A stretch of 64,000 nucleotides of DNA, from positions 62,001 to 126,000 of the forward strand of contig NZ_BJXJ01000007.1 in NCBI RefSeq assembly GCF_007990935.1, in the 5' to 3' direction. The translations under genes were made by a program, and so were the position numbers. Below are positions 51,315 to 60,038 of the stretch, piece by piece. How positions within the stretch are numbered: the stretch's first letter is position 1; each line of letters begins with the position of its first letter. Source of the DNA: Vibrio sagamiensis NBRC 104589. GTDB taxonomy: Bacteria > Pseudomonadota > Gammaproteobacteria > Enterobacterales > Vibrionaceae. A model generated the notes under the pieces. That model worked only from the letters and a program-made list of their open reading frames with translations, had not been told where the DNA came from and did not search any database.

Positions 51315-52770
51315 CCCTCTTTCGGTGTTATTCGTTGCATCAGAAGTTGAAGGGCTAATCAAAAGTGGTGGCTTAGCTGACGTTGCCAAAGCTCTACCTG
51401 AAGCGCTTCAACATATGCAGCATGATGCGAGAATTTGCATGCCAGCTTATACTGGTATTTCCAATCTTTCTGCAGCCGAAATGGTGCTGGAAACAACCTT
51501 AGATAGCTGGCCGCATACCGCTTATCAGGTTTTTATGTTGCACCTTGGCGATAACCCAGTTTACTTAATTGCCTGCTCGTCGTACTTTGATCGTCCTTCA
51601 ATGTATGCGGAAAATAATCAGGCATATACGGATAATGGTGAACGGTTTGCCTTTTTTAGTGCGGCTTGTTTAGATATGTTGCCAAAATTGGGTTTCCAAC
51701 CGAATATTATTCACGCCAATGACTGGCATACCGGATTGGTCCCATTCTTGCTGAAAAAACGTTATGCTGATAGTCATTTCTTTGCTAATACGCGCAGTAT
51801 TTTGTCGATACACAATGCAGTCTTTAAAGGCGTCTTTAGCTATGATGATGTGCAATGCCTTCCAGAATTTCATAATCGTAATGTTCCACTGGCGGCAATA
51901 AGTACTAGCCATATTGCGATGTTAAAAGCGGGAGTGATGACAGCAGACAAGATCAATGCGGTTAGCCCAACATATGCTTCGGAACTGACAACAGAGCTTG
52001 GCAGTCACGGTATGGCTTGGGAGTTTCAGCGGCGTTCAGATGATCTAGTGGGTATCCTCAATGGTTGCGATTACAGTAGTTGGAGCCCCGAAAATGACAA
52101 GTATTTACCAGTCTATTATGCAGCCGATTATGACAGTATGATGGAAGGAAAACGTATTTGTAAGGCTGCTTTGCAAACTAAGCTGAATATGAACGTAGCC
52201 GATTGTGCGATGTTTGGTATGGTCTGTCGTTTAACACAGCAAAAAGGTCTCCAATACTTGCTGCCTGTGCTGAGAGAATTCCTAAAGCATGATGTTCAAT
52301 TAGTCATTGTAGGAACAGGTGAAGCCACTTTAGCGGAGCAATTAAAGGCCATTGCAACTGAATATAAGAGCAAGTTTGTGTTTGTCGAAGCTTATGACAA
52401 TGAATTGGCGCATTTAGTCGAAGCAGGGTCGGATTTCTTTCTTATGCCTTCTGAATTTGAACCTTGTGGTTTGAACCAGATTTATAGTATGGCCTATGGT
52501 TGTCTCCCTATTGTCCGAGGTGTTGGTGGTTTAAAAGACACAGTCAATGACTATGATGCGGACCCAGCATTGGCAACAGGTTTTGTATTTGCAGAGCCTA
52601 CTTCGCAAGCGTTATTACTTGTTATGCTAAGAGCACTACTGCTGTACAGTCAAAATAAAGAAGAAGTGACCCGTGTTCAGCTTTATGCGATGCAGCAAAG
52701 GTTCAATTGGGATTGTGCTGCAAAAGAGTATGTACAGCTGTATAAAGCGGCTTTACTCAAGCCTGCTTGA
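51301..52770 (+). CDS. glgA: Glycogen synthase GlgA
   Basis: Transfers glucose from ADP-glucose to glycogen. The 489-residue GT-B enzyme has the ADP-glucose site KSGGLADV at residues 21-28 and the C-terminal PSEFEPCGLNQIYSMAYG. The start is GTG 51301 or TTG 51304; AAAGGAG at 51291-51297 suits the TTG spacing better. It overlaps glgC and ends at a strong terminator, so glgCA is a two-gene operon. No glgB, glgX or glgP is nearby. Confidence 0.95.
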   Translation: MLDTNPLSVLFVASEVEGLIKSGGLADVAKALPEALQHMQHDARICMPAYTGISNLSAAEMVLETTLDSWPHTAYQVFMLHLGDNPVYLIACSSYFDRPSMYAENNQAYTDNGERFAFFSAACLDMLPKLGFQPNIIHANDWHTGLVPFLLKKRYADSHFFANTRSILSIHNAVFKGVFSYDDVQCLPEFHNRNVPLAAISTSHIAMLKAGVMTADKINAVSPTYASELTTELGSHGMAWEFQRRSDDLVGILNGCDYSSWSPENDKYLPVYYAADYDSMMEGKRICKAALQTKLNMNVADCAMFGMVCRLTQQKGLQYLLPVLREFLKHDVQLVIVGTGEATLAEQLKAIATEYKSKFVFVEAYDNELAHLVEAGSDFFLMPSEFEPCGLNQIYSMAYGCLPIVRGVGGLKDTVNDYDADPALATGFVFAEPTSQALLLVMLRALLLYSQNKEEVTRVQLYAMQQRFNWDCAAKEYVQLYKAALLKPA

Positions 52771-52796
52771 TGACAATTGATCAGGGCTTGTTGTTG

Positions 52797-52833
52797 TTCA
52801 CAAGGCACCTCATTGGCTGCCTTGTGAATTTTT
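52797..52833 (+). terminator. Terminator of glgCA
   Basis: Perfect 11-bp arms TTCACAAGGCA / TGCCTTGTGAA around a 10-nt loop, followed by TTTTT. Confidence 0.92.
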
Positions 52834-52924
52834 GGACATATATCCAGTCATCTCAAGATGTTATGTTCAGCGAGCTCGCTCTGAACCAGACATCTTTTGG
52901 TCATTAGGTTGTGTATGTATTAAC

Positions 52925-52950
52925 TAAGGTATGTGTTAAGATATACCTTA
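52925..52950. promoter_or_regulatory. Inverted repeat upstream of the hydrolase gene
   Basis: TAAGGTAT and ATACCTTA, perfect 8-bp arms separated by 10 nt, 44 bp before the hydrolase ATG. The spacing suits a dimeric repressor or activator; no T-tract follows. The regulator is unknown. Confidence 0.45.
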
Positions 52951-52993
52951 TGCTATACAAATATCATACTGCCCACTTTTTGAACAATAAGCG

Positions 52994-53809
52994 ATGACTC
53001 AACCAATTCTCTTTCATAAAACGTATTTGCACTCAACCAGTCGTGAGTGGGTGGTATTTGTGCATGGGGCTGGTGGCAGTTCATCAATATGGTTTAAGCA
53101 AATTAAAGCATATAAGCAACATTTTAATTTGTTGTTGATTGACTTAAGAGGTCATGGTCAATCAAACCAGCTACTTAAAGAGTTAATCACCAACCGCTAC
53201 ACTTTTTCTGATGTGACTAAAGATATTGTTCATGTATTGGATCACCTCAAAATTCAATCAGCACATTTTGTTGGGATGTCTTTAGGGACTATTATTGTCA
53301 GAAACTTGGCTGAATTGGCTTCTGAGCGTGTCCGCTCAATGGTATTGGGTGGAGCGGTCACACGATTAAATACGCGTTCACAACTGCTTGTGCATATGGG
53401 TAACTTAGTCAAACACATCATGCCCTATATGTGGTTATACAAGCTGTTTGCTTATATTGTCATGCCTCAAAAAAACCAGAAAGAATCAAGGCATTTATTT
53501 GTTCGTGAGGCGAAAAAGCTGTGTCAAAAAGAGTTCAAACGTTGGTTTATTTTAGCTGCTGATGTTAACCCTCTGATGAAATATTTTAAAGAAAGAGAGC
53601 TGCCAATACCGACCTTATATCTAATGGGCGAACAAGATTATATGTTCATTAAACCGGTTAAAGAAATGGTTGCGGTACACAAACTTAGTACTCTATATGA
53701 AATTCCTAATTGTGGTCATGTCTGTAATGTTGAACGAGCAGAAGACTTTAATCACCTCTCTATTGAATTTATTCAGCAACAAAATAGAACCAATCTATTG
53801 TGTATTTAA
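52994..53809 (+). CDS. Alpha/beta hydrolase
   Basis: A 271-residue alpha/beta-hydrolase. The oxyanion-hole segment VHGAGGSSS lies at about 24-32, the nucleophile elbow GMSLG gives Ser96, the acid is probably the Asp in MGEQDYMF near 218, and the catalytic His is in NCGHVCNVE near 239. The substrate cannot be assigned; peroxidase-, esterase- and lactonase-type relatives all share this pattern. It is monocistronic, with an inverted repeat in its promoter region and a shared terminator with convergent tfoY. Confidence 0.85.
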   Translation: MTQPILFHKTYLHSTSREWVVFVHGAGGSSSIWFKQIKAYKQHFNLLLIDLRGHGQSNQLLKELITNRYTFSDVTKDIVHVLDHLKIQSAHFVGMSLGTIIVRNLAELASERVRSMVLGGAVTRLNTRSQLLVHMGNLVKHIMPYMWLYKLFAYIVMPQKNQKESRHLFVREAKKLCQKEFKRWFILAADVNPLMKYFKERELPIPTLYLMGEQDYMFIKPVKEMVAVHKLSTLYEIPNCGHVCNVERAEDFNHLSIEFIQQQNRTNLLCI

Positions 53810-53863
53810 TTTCGCTATTTCCAAACTTAGATAAAGACCATTGGGAATACTCTTAACAAATAA

Positions 53864-53900
53864 AAACGCGGTTTGATGAGACCGCGTTTGTTGTTTTTTT
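53864..53900. terminator. Bidirectional terminator between hydrolase and tfoY
   Basis: Perfect 9-bp arms AAACGCGGT / ACCGCGTTT with an 8-nt loop, T-rich on the plus strand and A-rich before it, between two convergent genes. Confidence 0.88.
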
Positions 53901-53908
53901 GGCGATAT

Positions 53909-54502
53909 TCAAAGCATAAGCGAATTCATGAGTTCGTTTCTTCTTGAATGGGGAATGACACTCCAATGTGTTCCATTTATTGCCCCTTCAAGAGCCCACA
54001 AAAGCTCTAAACTGACTTTAGATGAATGCGTGTCCTGAATGGCTTTATAAGCATTCAATGCGCCTTCTTCTGCAAGTTGCTCTACCGAATCGATGCCCGC
54101 TTTTTTTAACATTCTCTCTGTTGCTAAACGCAAATTAGGAAGGTCTTTCAAGCGGTTTGGTTTAGTTATTGCTTGCTGTTGTTTCTCTTTTTGAGCCGTC
54201 GCTAAAGATTGACCGGCCACTTCAAGTAAACGTTGGGGGGATTCCCAAAGCTGATTAGAAATTGCATAATATTTCGTAACAACAGGAAAGCCACGTTTTT
54301 TGTAGACGTAAGGTTTGAGTCCTTGAGTTTCGAAGTGTGATGAAGCTTGTTGGTCTGCTCTTATATGAAGCTGATTGTTGACAATGAGTGCAAACATTGT
54401 TTCATCAGCAAACAGTCCAAAACCACCAAACATTGAACGTGACTTGATCTTGCCAAGTACTTCAAATAGCTTCATTGAATCTTTGAGTATCGGTTTGTCC
54501 AT
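53909..54502 (-). CDS. tfoY: TfoX/Sxy family regulator TfoY
   Basis: A 197-residue TfoX-type protein: N-terminal domain with the family block [12 protein letters not shown] at about residues 20-31 and [17 protein letters not shown] at about 63-79, then a C-terminal helical domain with [19 protein letters not shown] near 119. In V. cholerae TfoY activates motility and type VI secretion in response to c-di-GMP, and TfoX the competence genes. This protein is TfoY rather than TfoX because a c-di-GMP riboswitch lies upstream, as for V. cholerae VC1722. It ends at a bidirectional terminator. Confidence 0.93.
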   Translation of the reverse strand: MDKPILKDSMKLFEVLGKIKSRSMFGGFGLFADETMFALIVNNQLHIRADQQASSHFETQGLKPYVYKKRGFPVVTKYYAISNQLWESPQRLLEVAGQSLATAQKEKQQQAITKPNRLKDLPNLRLATERMLKKAGIDSVEQLAEEGALNAYKAIQDTHSSKVSLELLWALEGAINGTHWSVIPHSRRNELMNSLML

Positions 54503-54515
54503 GATCTGTTATCTC

Positions 54516-54538
54516 GGTGTAATTAGTATTACGCCACC
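54516..54538 (-). promoter_or_regulatory. Leader hairpin just before the tfoY ribosome binding site
   Basis: On the minus strand GTAAT/ATTAC with outer GGTG/CACC arms and a small bulge folds directly upstream of the GAG preceding the tfoY ATG. Together with GCAAGC (54612-54607) and GCTTGC (54580-54575), which can pair, it may form the riboswitch expression platform. Confidence 0.45.
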
Positions 54539-54611
54539 AAAAGTCAGGTCCGAGAGTTAAGCAATTACAAGCATGCAAGCTTATAAAAGGTATTCGATTG
54601 CAGCCTGCTTG

Positions 54612-54705
54612 CCATCGGTAACCCCGCTACCTTCCACTTGAAAAATCAGTGCTTAAGGCCGGAAGCTTTGCGTCCTATTCTTTCAAATAGTTTGCCCTGT
54701 GCGTG
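54612..54705 (-). ncRNA. GEMM-I cyclic di-GMP riboswitch (Vc2-like)
   Basis: Read on the minus strand, the element opens CACGCACAGGGCAAAC, continues GGACGCAAAGC, CCGGCCT and ends GGTAGCGGGGTTACCGATGG. These are the conserved tetraloop, receptor and three-way-junction segments of the GEMM-I (c-di-GMP-I) aptamer, and the 3' part is identical to the V. cholerae Vc2 riboswitch from memory. The P1b-type stem TATT TGAAA GAATA is also visible. It lies 110 nt upstream of tfoY, so cyclic di-GMP should control tfoY expression. Confidence 0.96.
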
Positions 54706-55038
54706 ACAATCTTGAGGATACTTTGTATCTTGAATTAACATCACATTGTAAATAAAAAAATGTGATACTGCTTCAGCTAATATACTCGTTTGTATAAAAA
54801 CTGATGCATATTGATGGTTGGCTTTGGCTCTATTGACTAATATAAAATCTGTATTGAAATTTTCAAGAAAACTGATGATAACATTGGTTTTAGTTATAAT
54901 TATCATTTTAAAGGGAGGACATATTAACAATTCAATTGTTGCATTGATAATGCTTTCTAAAGATTTTAAGAAAGCATATTCAAGCAGAATTGTTAGTATA
55001 ATGTGATCGGTTTTGGTGTTTGATGTAAGTGAATAGTC
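54706..55038. other. Intergenic region between the riboswitch and purR
   Basis: The tfoY promoter, upstream of the aptamer on the minus strand, must lie here. A minus-strand frame overlapping the aptamer is not a gene. Nothing else recognised. Confidence 0.4.
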
Positions 55039-55065
55039 GAGGCAGTTTGGAACATTACTGCCTCG
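55039..55065 (-). terminator. Hairpin downstream of purR
   Basis: Perfect 9-bp arms CGAGGCAGT / ACTGCCTCG with a 9-nt loop, about 15 bp beyond the purR stop. The minus-strand tail has no good T-tract. Confidence 0.6.
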
Positions 55066-55079
55066 GCAATAGTCAGTAA

Positions 55080-56090
55080 TTATTTTGATTTTAAATTCTT
55101 TACCGTGCTTCGTATTATTATTTCCGGCTGCATTTCGAATATGCGCTTTTCATGCTCTTTATCCTTGATACGTTCTAGAAGGATTTCAAAGGCGTTTTTG
55201 CCTACTCGGCGTTTGGGTTGGTGAATGGTCGTTAGGGGTGGAGAAAAGTATTCCGCCAATTCAATATTGTCATAACCAATAATGGAAATGTCATCAGGTA
55301 TTTTAAAGCCATTTTGTTGAAGGCGACTCATTAAGCCTAATGCCATAGTGTCATTGAAGCAGAAAACAGCCGTTGGTCGGTTCTTCATTGCTGTAATTTT
55401 ATCCGCAGCTAAAACAGCGGTATCACATTCGAAGTTACCTTCAATCATCCATTCGCTGTTTACTGCTAGGTTAGCTTCCACCATGGCACGGTTGAATCCT
55501 GCAATGCGCTCTTTACAAGCCGCTTTATCAAAGTGACCACTTAGACAGGCAATATCAGTATGACCATTATCGATAAGGAATTTTGTCGCTATATAGCCAC
55601 CTTCCTCTGAGTTATCTATTATTTTATCAGCTTGCGAGCTTTCTGGGCCCCAATCCATAACCACTTTTGGGATGTCAGGGTGACGATCGAGCATTTCTTT
55701 TAGCTCTTCGGTCAAATCAGAACACATGACTAAAATCCCATCAACACGCTTTTCAGCAAGCATACGGATATAGTCGCGTTGCTTTTCATAGATGCCACCA
55801 GTATTACAAAGAATCAAAGTGTATCCTTGGCGGTAGCAATAACTTTCAACACCGTCAATGACTTCTGAGAAAAACAGGTTGGTTGATTGAGTGACAAGCA
55901 TACCAATAGTACGTGTAGTGTTACATTTCAAACTACGAGCTACCGCACTTGGTGCATAATTGAGAGACTCAACGGCTTTCATCACTTTCTCTTGGGTTGC
56001 TTCTGCAACGAACCGTGTTTTATTGATTACATGAGAAACAGTGGTAGTAGAAACGCCGGCTAAACGAGCTACGTCTTTGATTGTGGCCAT
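55080..56090 (-). CDS. purR: Purine repressor PurR
   Basis: LacI-family repressor of purine synthesis genes, using hypoxanthine or guanine as corepressor. The 336 residues start with [30 protein letters not shown], the helix-turn-helix of PurR type, followed by the hinge [10 protein letters not shown] and the periplasmic-binding-like domain with [13 protein letters not shown] and VMDWGPE, all closest to E. coli PurR. It is encoded alone. Confidence 0.92.
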   Translation of the reverse strand: MATIKDVARLAGVSTTTVSHVINKTRFVAEATQEKVMKAVESLNYAPSAVARSLKCNTTRTIGMLVTQSTNLFFSEVIDGVESYCYRQGYTLILCNTGGIYEKQRDYIRMLAEKRVDGILVMCSDLTEELKEMLDRHPDIPKVVMDWGPESSQADKIIDNSEEGGYIATKFLIDNGHTDIACLSGHFDKAACKERIAGFNRAMVEANLAVNSEWMIEGNFECDTAVLAADKITAMKNRPTAVFCFNDTMALGLMSRLQQNGFKIPDDISIIGYDNIELAEYFSPPLTTIHQPKRRVGKNAFEILLERIKDKEHEKRIFEMQPEIIIRSTVKNLKSK

Positions 56091-56518
56091 AAATGAAATC
56101 CTGTATCGGGCTATCCATCTTCGAAAAACGTTCTAGCGATAAGCAATAATAGTCGTTGGCTATCTAAACCACAGAAAAGCAATGGGGCTACTCCCTTTCG
56201 TCTGTGTGTTTAGCGCTCGGTCTAGGATTGAGTTGAACTATCTATTGGTAACTAATTATCTATTTGTTTTATAAAGAATAAAATTCGTTAGACGAATGGA
56301 TAAAAACAAAACCGCTTATAAGTAGCGGTTTACTTATACTTAATCGATTGCGCTCACATTTTAGACGTGTGTCAGTGCACTGGCAATATTTTCAGCGATG
56401 AATTTGCATGGATTAAGTCATAATTTAATCTGCTTAACGTGATTTTGCTATCAAGTTAACGGTGAATGAGTGAACAAATAGGAGCTTAAATGAATAAGCT
56501 CCATAAAACTACCACTAA
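56091..56518 (-). other. Intergenic region between torD and purR, with two hairpins
   Basis: Contains two minus-strand hairpins: arms GGAGCTTA / TAAGCTCC at 56481-56502, just after the torD stop, and AAACCGCT / AGCGGTTT at 56309-56331 followed on the minus strand by TTTTGTTTTTA. The second is the better intrinsic terminator for torD. The remainder should hold the purR promoter; I could not identify a strong PUR box. Confidence 0.55.
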
Positions 56519-57166
56519 TTATTCACCAATAAGGTAGGTGCTGTCTAGTTTACAAAATGAAATGAGTAATTGAGAAATGCTGCTATAGAAGCCAAATTCA
56601 TCAAACTTTTGACATTTAGCATCAAACTGCGGCAACCAACTTAATAAATGTTGTTGAATAAAGTCATTTTGATCTGAAAATGCTTGTTCTATTTTCTGTT
56701 CGCATGTTTCTTCATTGGTGCGGATTATCATATTGCCGAGAAAATCAAGCTCAATGGCAAGATGGTCAGCTGGCTCTTTTAAGTTTTTATCGACTTCAAC
56801 GCCGAAATCAGCCATCAGTTTTTCGATATTTTCTGCAGGTTTATCATTAAGCAAACCGGACTCACCGATATACATTGAAGCATAAGGGAGTGCACCATAC
56901 TTCTCTGTTTTTAGAAACAGATCGCAAAAGTCAGCAGCTAGTTCAAGTTGGGCATCTTCGCGTTCTTGTAGACGGTTAAGTGCATCAACAACGAGAGAAA
57001 TTGATGGCTTGAGTGATTCGTTACTACCAAGTCCAGTTAAGAAGCTTCGTATTTCGACACCATGATAAGTATCAAGTTCTTTTTGAGTGAGCTCTTTGGC
57101 GAAAAGGCTTGAAAACCACCAGTAGATTTCTGCACGTTTTTCATTGAAAGCTTGGATGTCTTGCAT
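56519..57166 (-). CDS. torD: Chaperone TorD
   Basis: TorD is the cytosolic chaperone of the molybdoenzyme TorA, the periplasmic TMAO reductase. ATG 57166, preceded by AAGGAG 9 nt upstream, gives 215 residues, the family size; the longer frame is not supported. Blocks [29 protein letters not shown] and [13 protein letters not shown] are conserved. No torA or torC is in this window, though torR stands divergently upstream. TorD can serve a TorA encoded elsewhere. Confidence 0.88.
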   Translation of the reverse strand: MQDIQAFNEKRAEIYWWFSSLFAKELTQKELDTYHGVEIRSFLTGLGSNESLKPSISLVVDALNRLQEREDAQLELAADFCDLFLKTEKYGALPYASMYIGESGLLNDKPAENIEKLMADFGVEVDKNLKEPADHLAIELDFLGNMIIRTNEETCEQKIEQAFSDQNDFIQQHLLSWLPQFDAKCQKFDEFGFYSSISQLLISFCKLDSTYLIGE

Positions 57167-57490
57167 TTTATTACTCCTTAATGATCCCGGGTAAATTGTA
57201 TACCTAATTTTCTTTGAAGTTCTATATTCAGAATCAAGGTTAAGTGCAGATAAATAAGATATATCCAAATGCTGACAAAATGTCCAAATAATAATAAATG
57301 TTATGTTTATTGAGGGATAGGTTAAGAAAGTGTTCAGGTAAATAATGAAAATATGTACCTTGGCTTTTAAATGATAAATCAGGAGAATGTTTTATATTCA
57401 ACACTTTGAGTTGAATTTTGGATGTAACTGATGCCAATAGGATCGTGATTTTTTATACTTTAAGTGATTTATGACTAGAAGTGTTACGGA

Positions 57491-57500
57491 ATATGAATAG
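57491..57500. promoter_or_regulatory. Candidate tor box between torD and torR
   Basis: ATATGAATAG matches the reverse of the E. coli tor box CTGTTCATAT (ATATGAACAG) at 9 of 10 positions and lies 40 bp upstream of torR. TorR autoregulation through such sites is known in E. coli. Confidence 0.45.
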
Positions 57501-57539
57501 AATAGACATTTGAAAATAATAAAAACAGAAGTGGTGTAC

Positions 57540-58253
57540 ATGAACTATCACGTATTAGTCGTAGAAGATGATGTTGTAACTCGCAGCAAATTAACGGGTT
57601 ATTTCCAAAATGAAGGCTACAAGGTGAGTGAAGCAGCGAGTGGTGCAGAAATGCGCGAAGTGCTTCAAGGGGGGGGCGTTGACCTGATAATGTTAGACAT
57701 TAATTTGCCTGGTGAAGATGGTCTTATGTTGACTAGGGAATTACGCAGTCAATCTGACATTGGTATTGTATTGGTAACAGGACGAACTGATAGTATTGAT
57801 AAGATTGTTGGCCTTGAAATGGGGGCTGATGATTACGTTACAAAACCAGTTGAACTTAGGGAGCTTTTGGTTCGAGTTAAAAACTTATTATGGCGTATCT
57901 CTGCTGCTCGTGGTGGATCACAAAAATCTGCTATGGAAACTAATGATGTTCACGTTGTTCGCTTTGGTGAATGGACCTTTGATATTCAGCGCCGTGCGTT
58001 AAGTCGTAATGGGGAGCCTGTTAAACTCACAAAAGCTGAGTATGAGTTGCTTGTTGCTTTGTCTTCACATCCTAATCAAGTGCTGAGTCGAGATCAAATT
58101 TTGAACATGATCAGTCATCGAGTGGATGCTCCTAATGATCGTACTATTGATGTATTAATCAGGCGTATGAGAGCAAAAATGGAGTTTGATCCTAAGAATC
58201 CACAGATTTTTGTGACAGTTCATGGTGAAGGTTATATGTTTGCCGGGGATTAA
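57540..58253 (+). CDS. torR: OmpR-family response regulator TorR
   Basis: The 237-residue protein has a receiver domain with the acidic pocket Glu9-Asp10-Asp11, phospho-acceptor Asp53 (MLDINLPG), Thr near 81 and Lys near 103 (TKPVELRELLVR), then an OmpR-type winged helix (RAL...LTKAEYELLVALSSHPNQVLSRDQIL). Position beside torD marks it as TorR, the regulator of TMAO respiration. ATG 57540 is preferred over an upstream in-frame ATG. No sensor kinase torS or torT is adjacent, so the kinase is elsewhere. A strong terminator follows. Confidence 0.88.
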   Translation: MNYHVLVVEDDVVTRSKLTGYFQNEGYKVSEAASGAEMREVLQGGGVDLIMLDINLPGEDGLMLTRELRSQSDIGIVLVTGRTDSIDKIVGLEMGADDYVTKPVELRELLVRVKNLLWRISAARGGSQKSAMETNDVHVVRFGEWTFDIQRRALSRNGEPVKLTKAEYELLVALSSHPNQVLSRDQILNMISHRVDAPNDRTIDVLIRRMRAKMEFDPKNPQIFVTVHGEGYMFAGD

Positions 58254-58280
58254 ATGTTGTCTTTAAGATGATATTTACAT

Positions 58281-58306
58281 AAGGAGAGCCTTTGCTCTCC
58301 TTTTTT
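58281..58306 (+). terminator. Terminator of torR
   Basis: Perfect 9-bp arms AAGGAGAGC / GCTCTCCTT with a 4-nt loop and a T-tract, about 28 bp after the torR stop. Confidence 0.92.
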
Positions 58307-58352
58307 GGAAATCTTGCTTAAAAATTAGATTTCTGTGTTGCTGTTCTGGTAA

Positions 58353-59126
58353 TTAATGTTCAGTGTAGCCGATCTTCTTTAGTAAATACTGCCAAAAAGC
58401 ACCAAGGGATTCATGCCAGTAGAGTTCCGTTTGTTCTAAATAATGCGATCTTGGCGCATATTTTTGCCAAGGTTGGTCAATCTCTTTTATCGCCAAAAAA
58501 TTAGTTGGTGCAGGTATCGGTGTAATCCCAGCGGCATTAAACTCAGAAATAGCACGTTTCATGTGGCTTGCAGAAGTGACTAGAACGACCTTTTTTTGAT
58601 TAACAAATGCAGCAGACTGGCGAGCTTCTTCCCAAGTATCTTTAGCATCTTCTAGTAATATGATATCAGATTTTGAAACGCCGAGAGCGAGAGCCACATT
58701 GGCCATCATTCTCGCATGACTAACTTTAGAGCCGCCCGCATAACCAGAGAGAATCAGCTTGGCTCCAGGGTACATTCGTAAGATTCGAATCCCTTCAGCA
58801 AGACGCATTAATGCTGTTCGGCTTAGCTGCGATGTGGGAGGGAGTTCATCATCCACCACATGGCCATTACCTAACACCATCACGTAATCTACGGTCGATT
58901 GTGTGGGTAAAAAAGCCTTATACTCGCGCTCCATCGGCATAAGTAACTTACTTGATATGGGTTGGAATGCAGCGAGAAAAATACCAGAAAGAGAAAAAAG
59001 GATAATGAAGCACCCAGTTTTACGTTTGGTGGTAAAACTGACCAGAATCAGTCCCAATAACCCAATAATGAGCAGCGCGGGTAAGGGCATCAGTAGTGTA
59101 GATATTACTTTTTTCAGCTCAAACAT
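58353..59126 (-). CDS. elyC: Envelope biogenesis factor ElyC (DUF218)
   Basis: A 257-residue DUF218/YdcF-type protein, starting MFELKKVISTLLMPLPALL. Two N-terminal membrane segments (about residues 5-30 and 37-57) anchor the periplasmic DUF218 domain with VMVLGNGH, LILSGYAGGS and LVTSASHMKRA. E. coli ElyC is needed for peptidoglycan synthesis at low temperature. It is divergent from cmoM, the same neighbourhood as E. coli ycbC-smtA-mukFEB. Confidence 0.9.
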   Translation of the reverse strand: MFELKKVISTLLMPLPALLIIGLLGLILVSFTTKRKTGCFIILFSLSGIFLAAFQPISSKLLMPMEREYKAFLPTQSTVDYVMVLGNGHVVDDELPPTSQLSRTALMRLAEGIRILRMYPGAKLILSGYAGGSKVSHARMMANVALALGVSKSDIILLEDAKDTWEEARQSAAFVNQKKVVLVTSASHMKRAISEFNAAGITPIPAPTNFLAIKEIDQPWQKYAPRSHYLEQTELYWHESLGAFWQYLLKKIGYTEH

Positions 59127-59240
59127 ACATAAATAGTCCGAAAAAACATCAATTGATAATAAAAATAAGGGTGACACTCTTTATTCCTGCCTTCCTTGTG
59201 CCAGAATAGCAAGATAATCCGTTATCATAACCTAGTAAAA

Positions 59241-60038
59241 GTGACTGAAGACCGCAATTTCGACGATATCGCCCACAAATTTGCAAAAAATATTTACGGC
59301 TCCGATAAAGGAGAGCTTAGAAAAATTATTGTATGGGAAGACTTCCAGAGAATTCTAAATGAATTGGAGGCTCACCAGCAACCCTTAAAAATACTTGATG
59401 CGGGTGGTGGTTTGGCTCAGTTGTCGCAAAAGCTTGCCGCTCTCGGGCATGAAGTGAGCTTGTGTGATTTGTCTTCAGAAATGTTGCAGCTAGCAAAGCA
59501 GGATATAGATAAAAACGGTTTACTGGAACAATATCGGTTTATTCATGCTCCGATTCAATCTATCGATAAACATCTATCAACACCCGTTGATTTAGTCATG
59601 TTTCATGCGGTTATGGAGTGGCTCGTTGATCCAAAAGACGCACTTGAAAAACTGCTGACTAAAGTAAAAGCAGGGGGTGTTGTTTCAGTTATGTTTTATA
59701 ACTATCACGGTTTGGTTTACAAAAATGTGGTTTGTGGCAATATTCCACATGTATTAAACGGTATGCCTCACCGGAAACGATTTAAATTACAGCCTCAACA
59801 AGGCTTAAAGCCAGAAGATGTCTATCAATGGATAGAAAACGCGGGTTTTACTATTTGTGGTAAGTCCGGTATTCGCTCATTCAGTGATTACATCGGTAAT
59901 CAGCAGTATATGGGTGACTATGAGTTTGAGGATGTGTTGGCACTAGAAAAACAACTTTGCCGACAAGAACCCTATCTCTCATTAGGCCGTTACATACATG
60001 TTTGGGCCAAGAAAAATGATAAACAGGAATCACAATGA
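59241..60038 (+). CDS. cmoM: tRNA wobble uridine carboxymethyl methyltransferase CmoM
   Basis: CmoM (SmtA) methylates 5-carboxymethoxyuridine at the tRNA wobble position. GTG 59241 gives 265 residues opening [20 protein letters not shown], in line with the family; a further-upstream TTG frame would add 15 residues. The SAM-binding motif is [15 protein letters not shown] at about 51-65. The stop overlaps the mukF ATG by 4 bp. Confidence 0.93.
   Translation: MTEDRNFDDIAHKFAKNIYGSDKGELRKIIVWEDFQRILNELEAHQQPLKILDAGGGLAQLSQKLAALGHEVSLCDLSSEMLQLAKQDIDKNGLLEQYRFIHAPIQSIDKHLSTPVDLVMFHAVMEWLVDPKDALEKLLTKVKAGGVVSVMFYNYHGLVYKNVVCGNIPHVLNGMPHRKRFKLQPQQGLKPEDVYQWIENAGFTICGKSGIRSFSDYIGNQQYMGDYEFEDVLALEKQLCRQEPYLSLGRYIHVWAKKNDKQESQ

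Noticed and set aside
53909..54502. TfoX (competence regulator) instead of TfoY
   Set aside because: The upstream c-di-GMP riboswitch and the [12 protein letters not shown] form favour TfoY.
54646..54930. 94-residue minus-strand frame upstream of tfoY
   Set aside because: Its 3' part is the GEMM-I riboswitch aptamer, which is untranslated RNA.
56100..56130. PUR box for purR autoregulation
   Set aside because: The best candidate around AAACGTTC matches the consensus at only about half of the positions.
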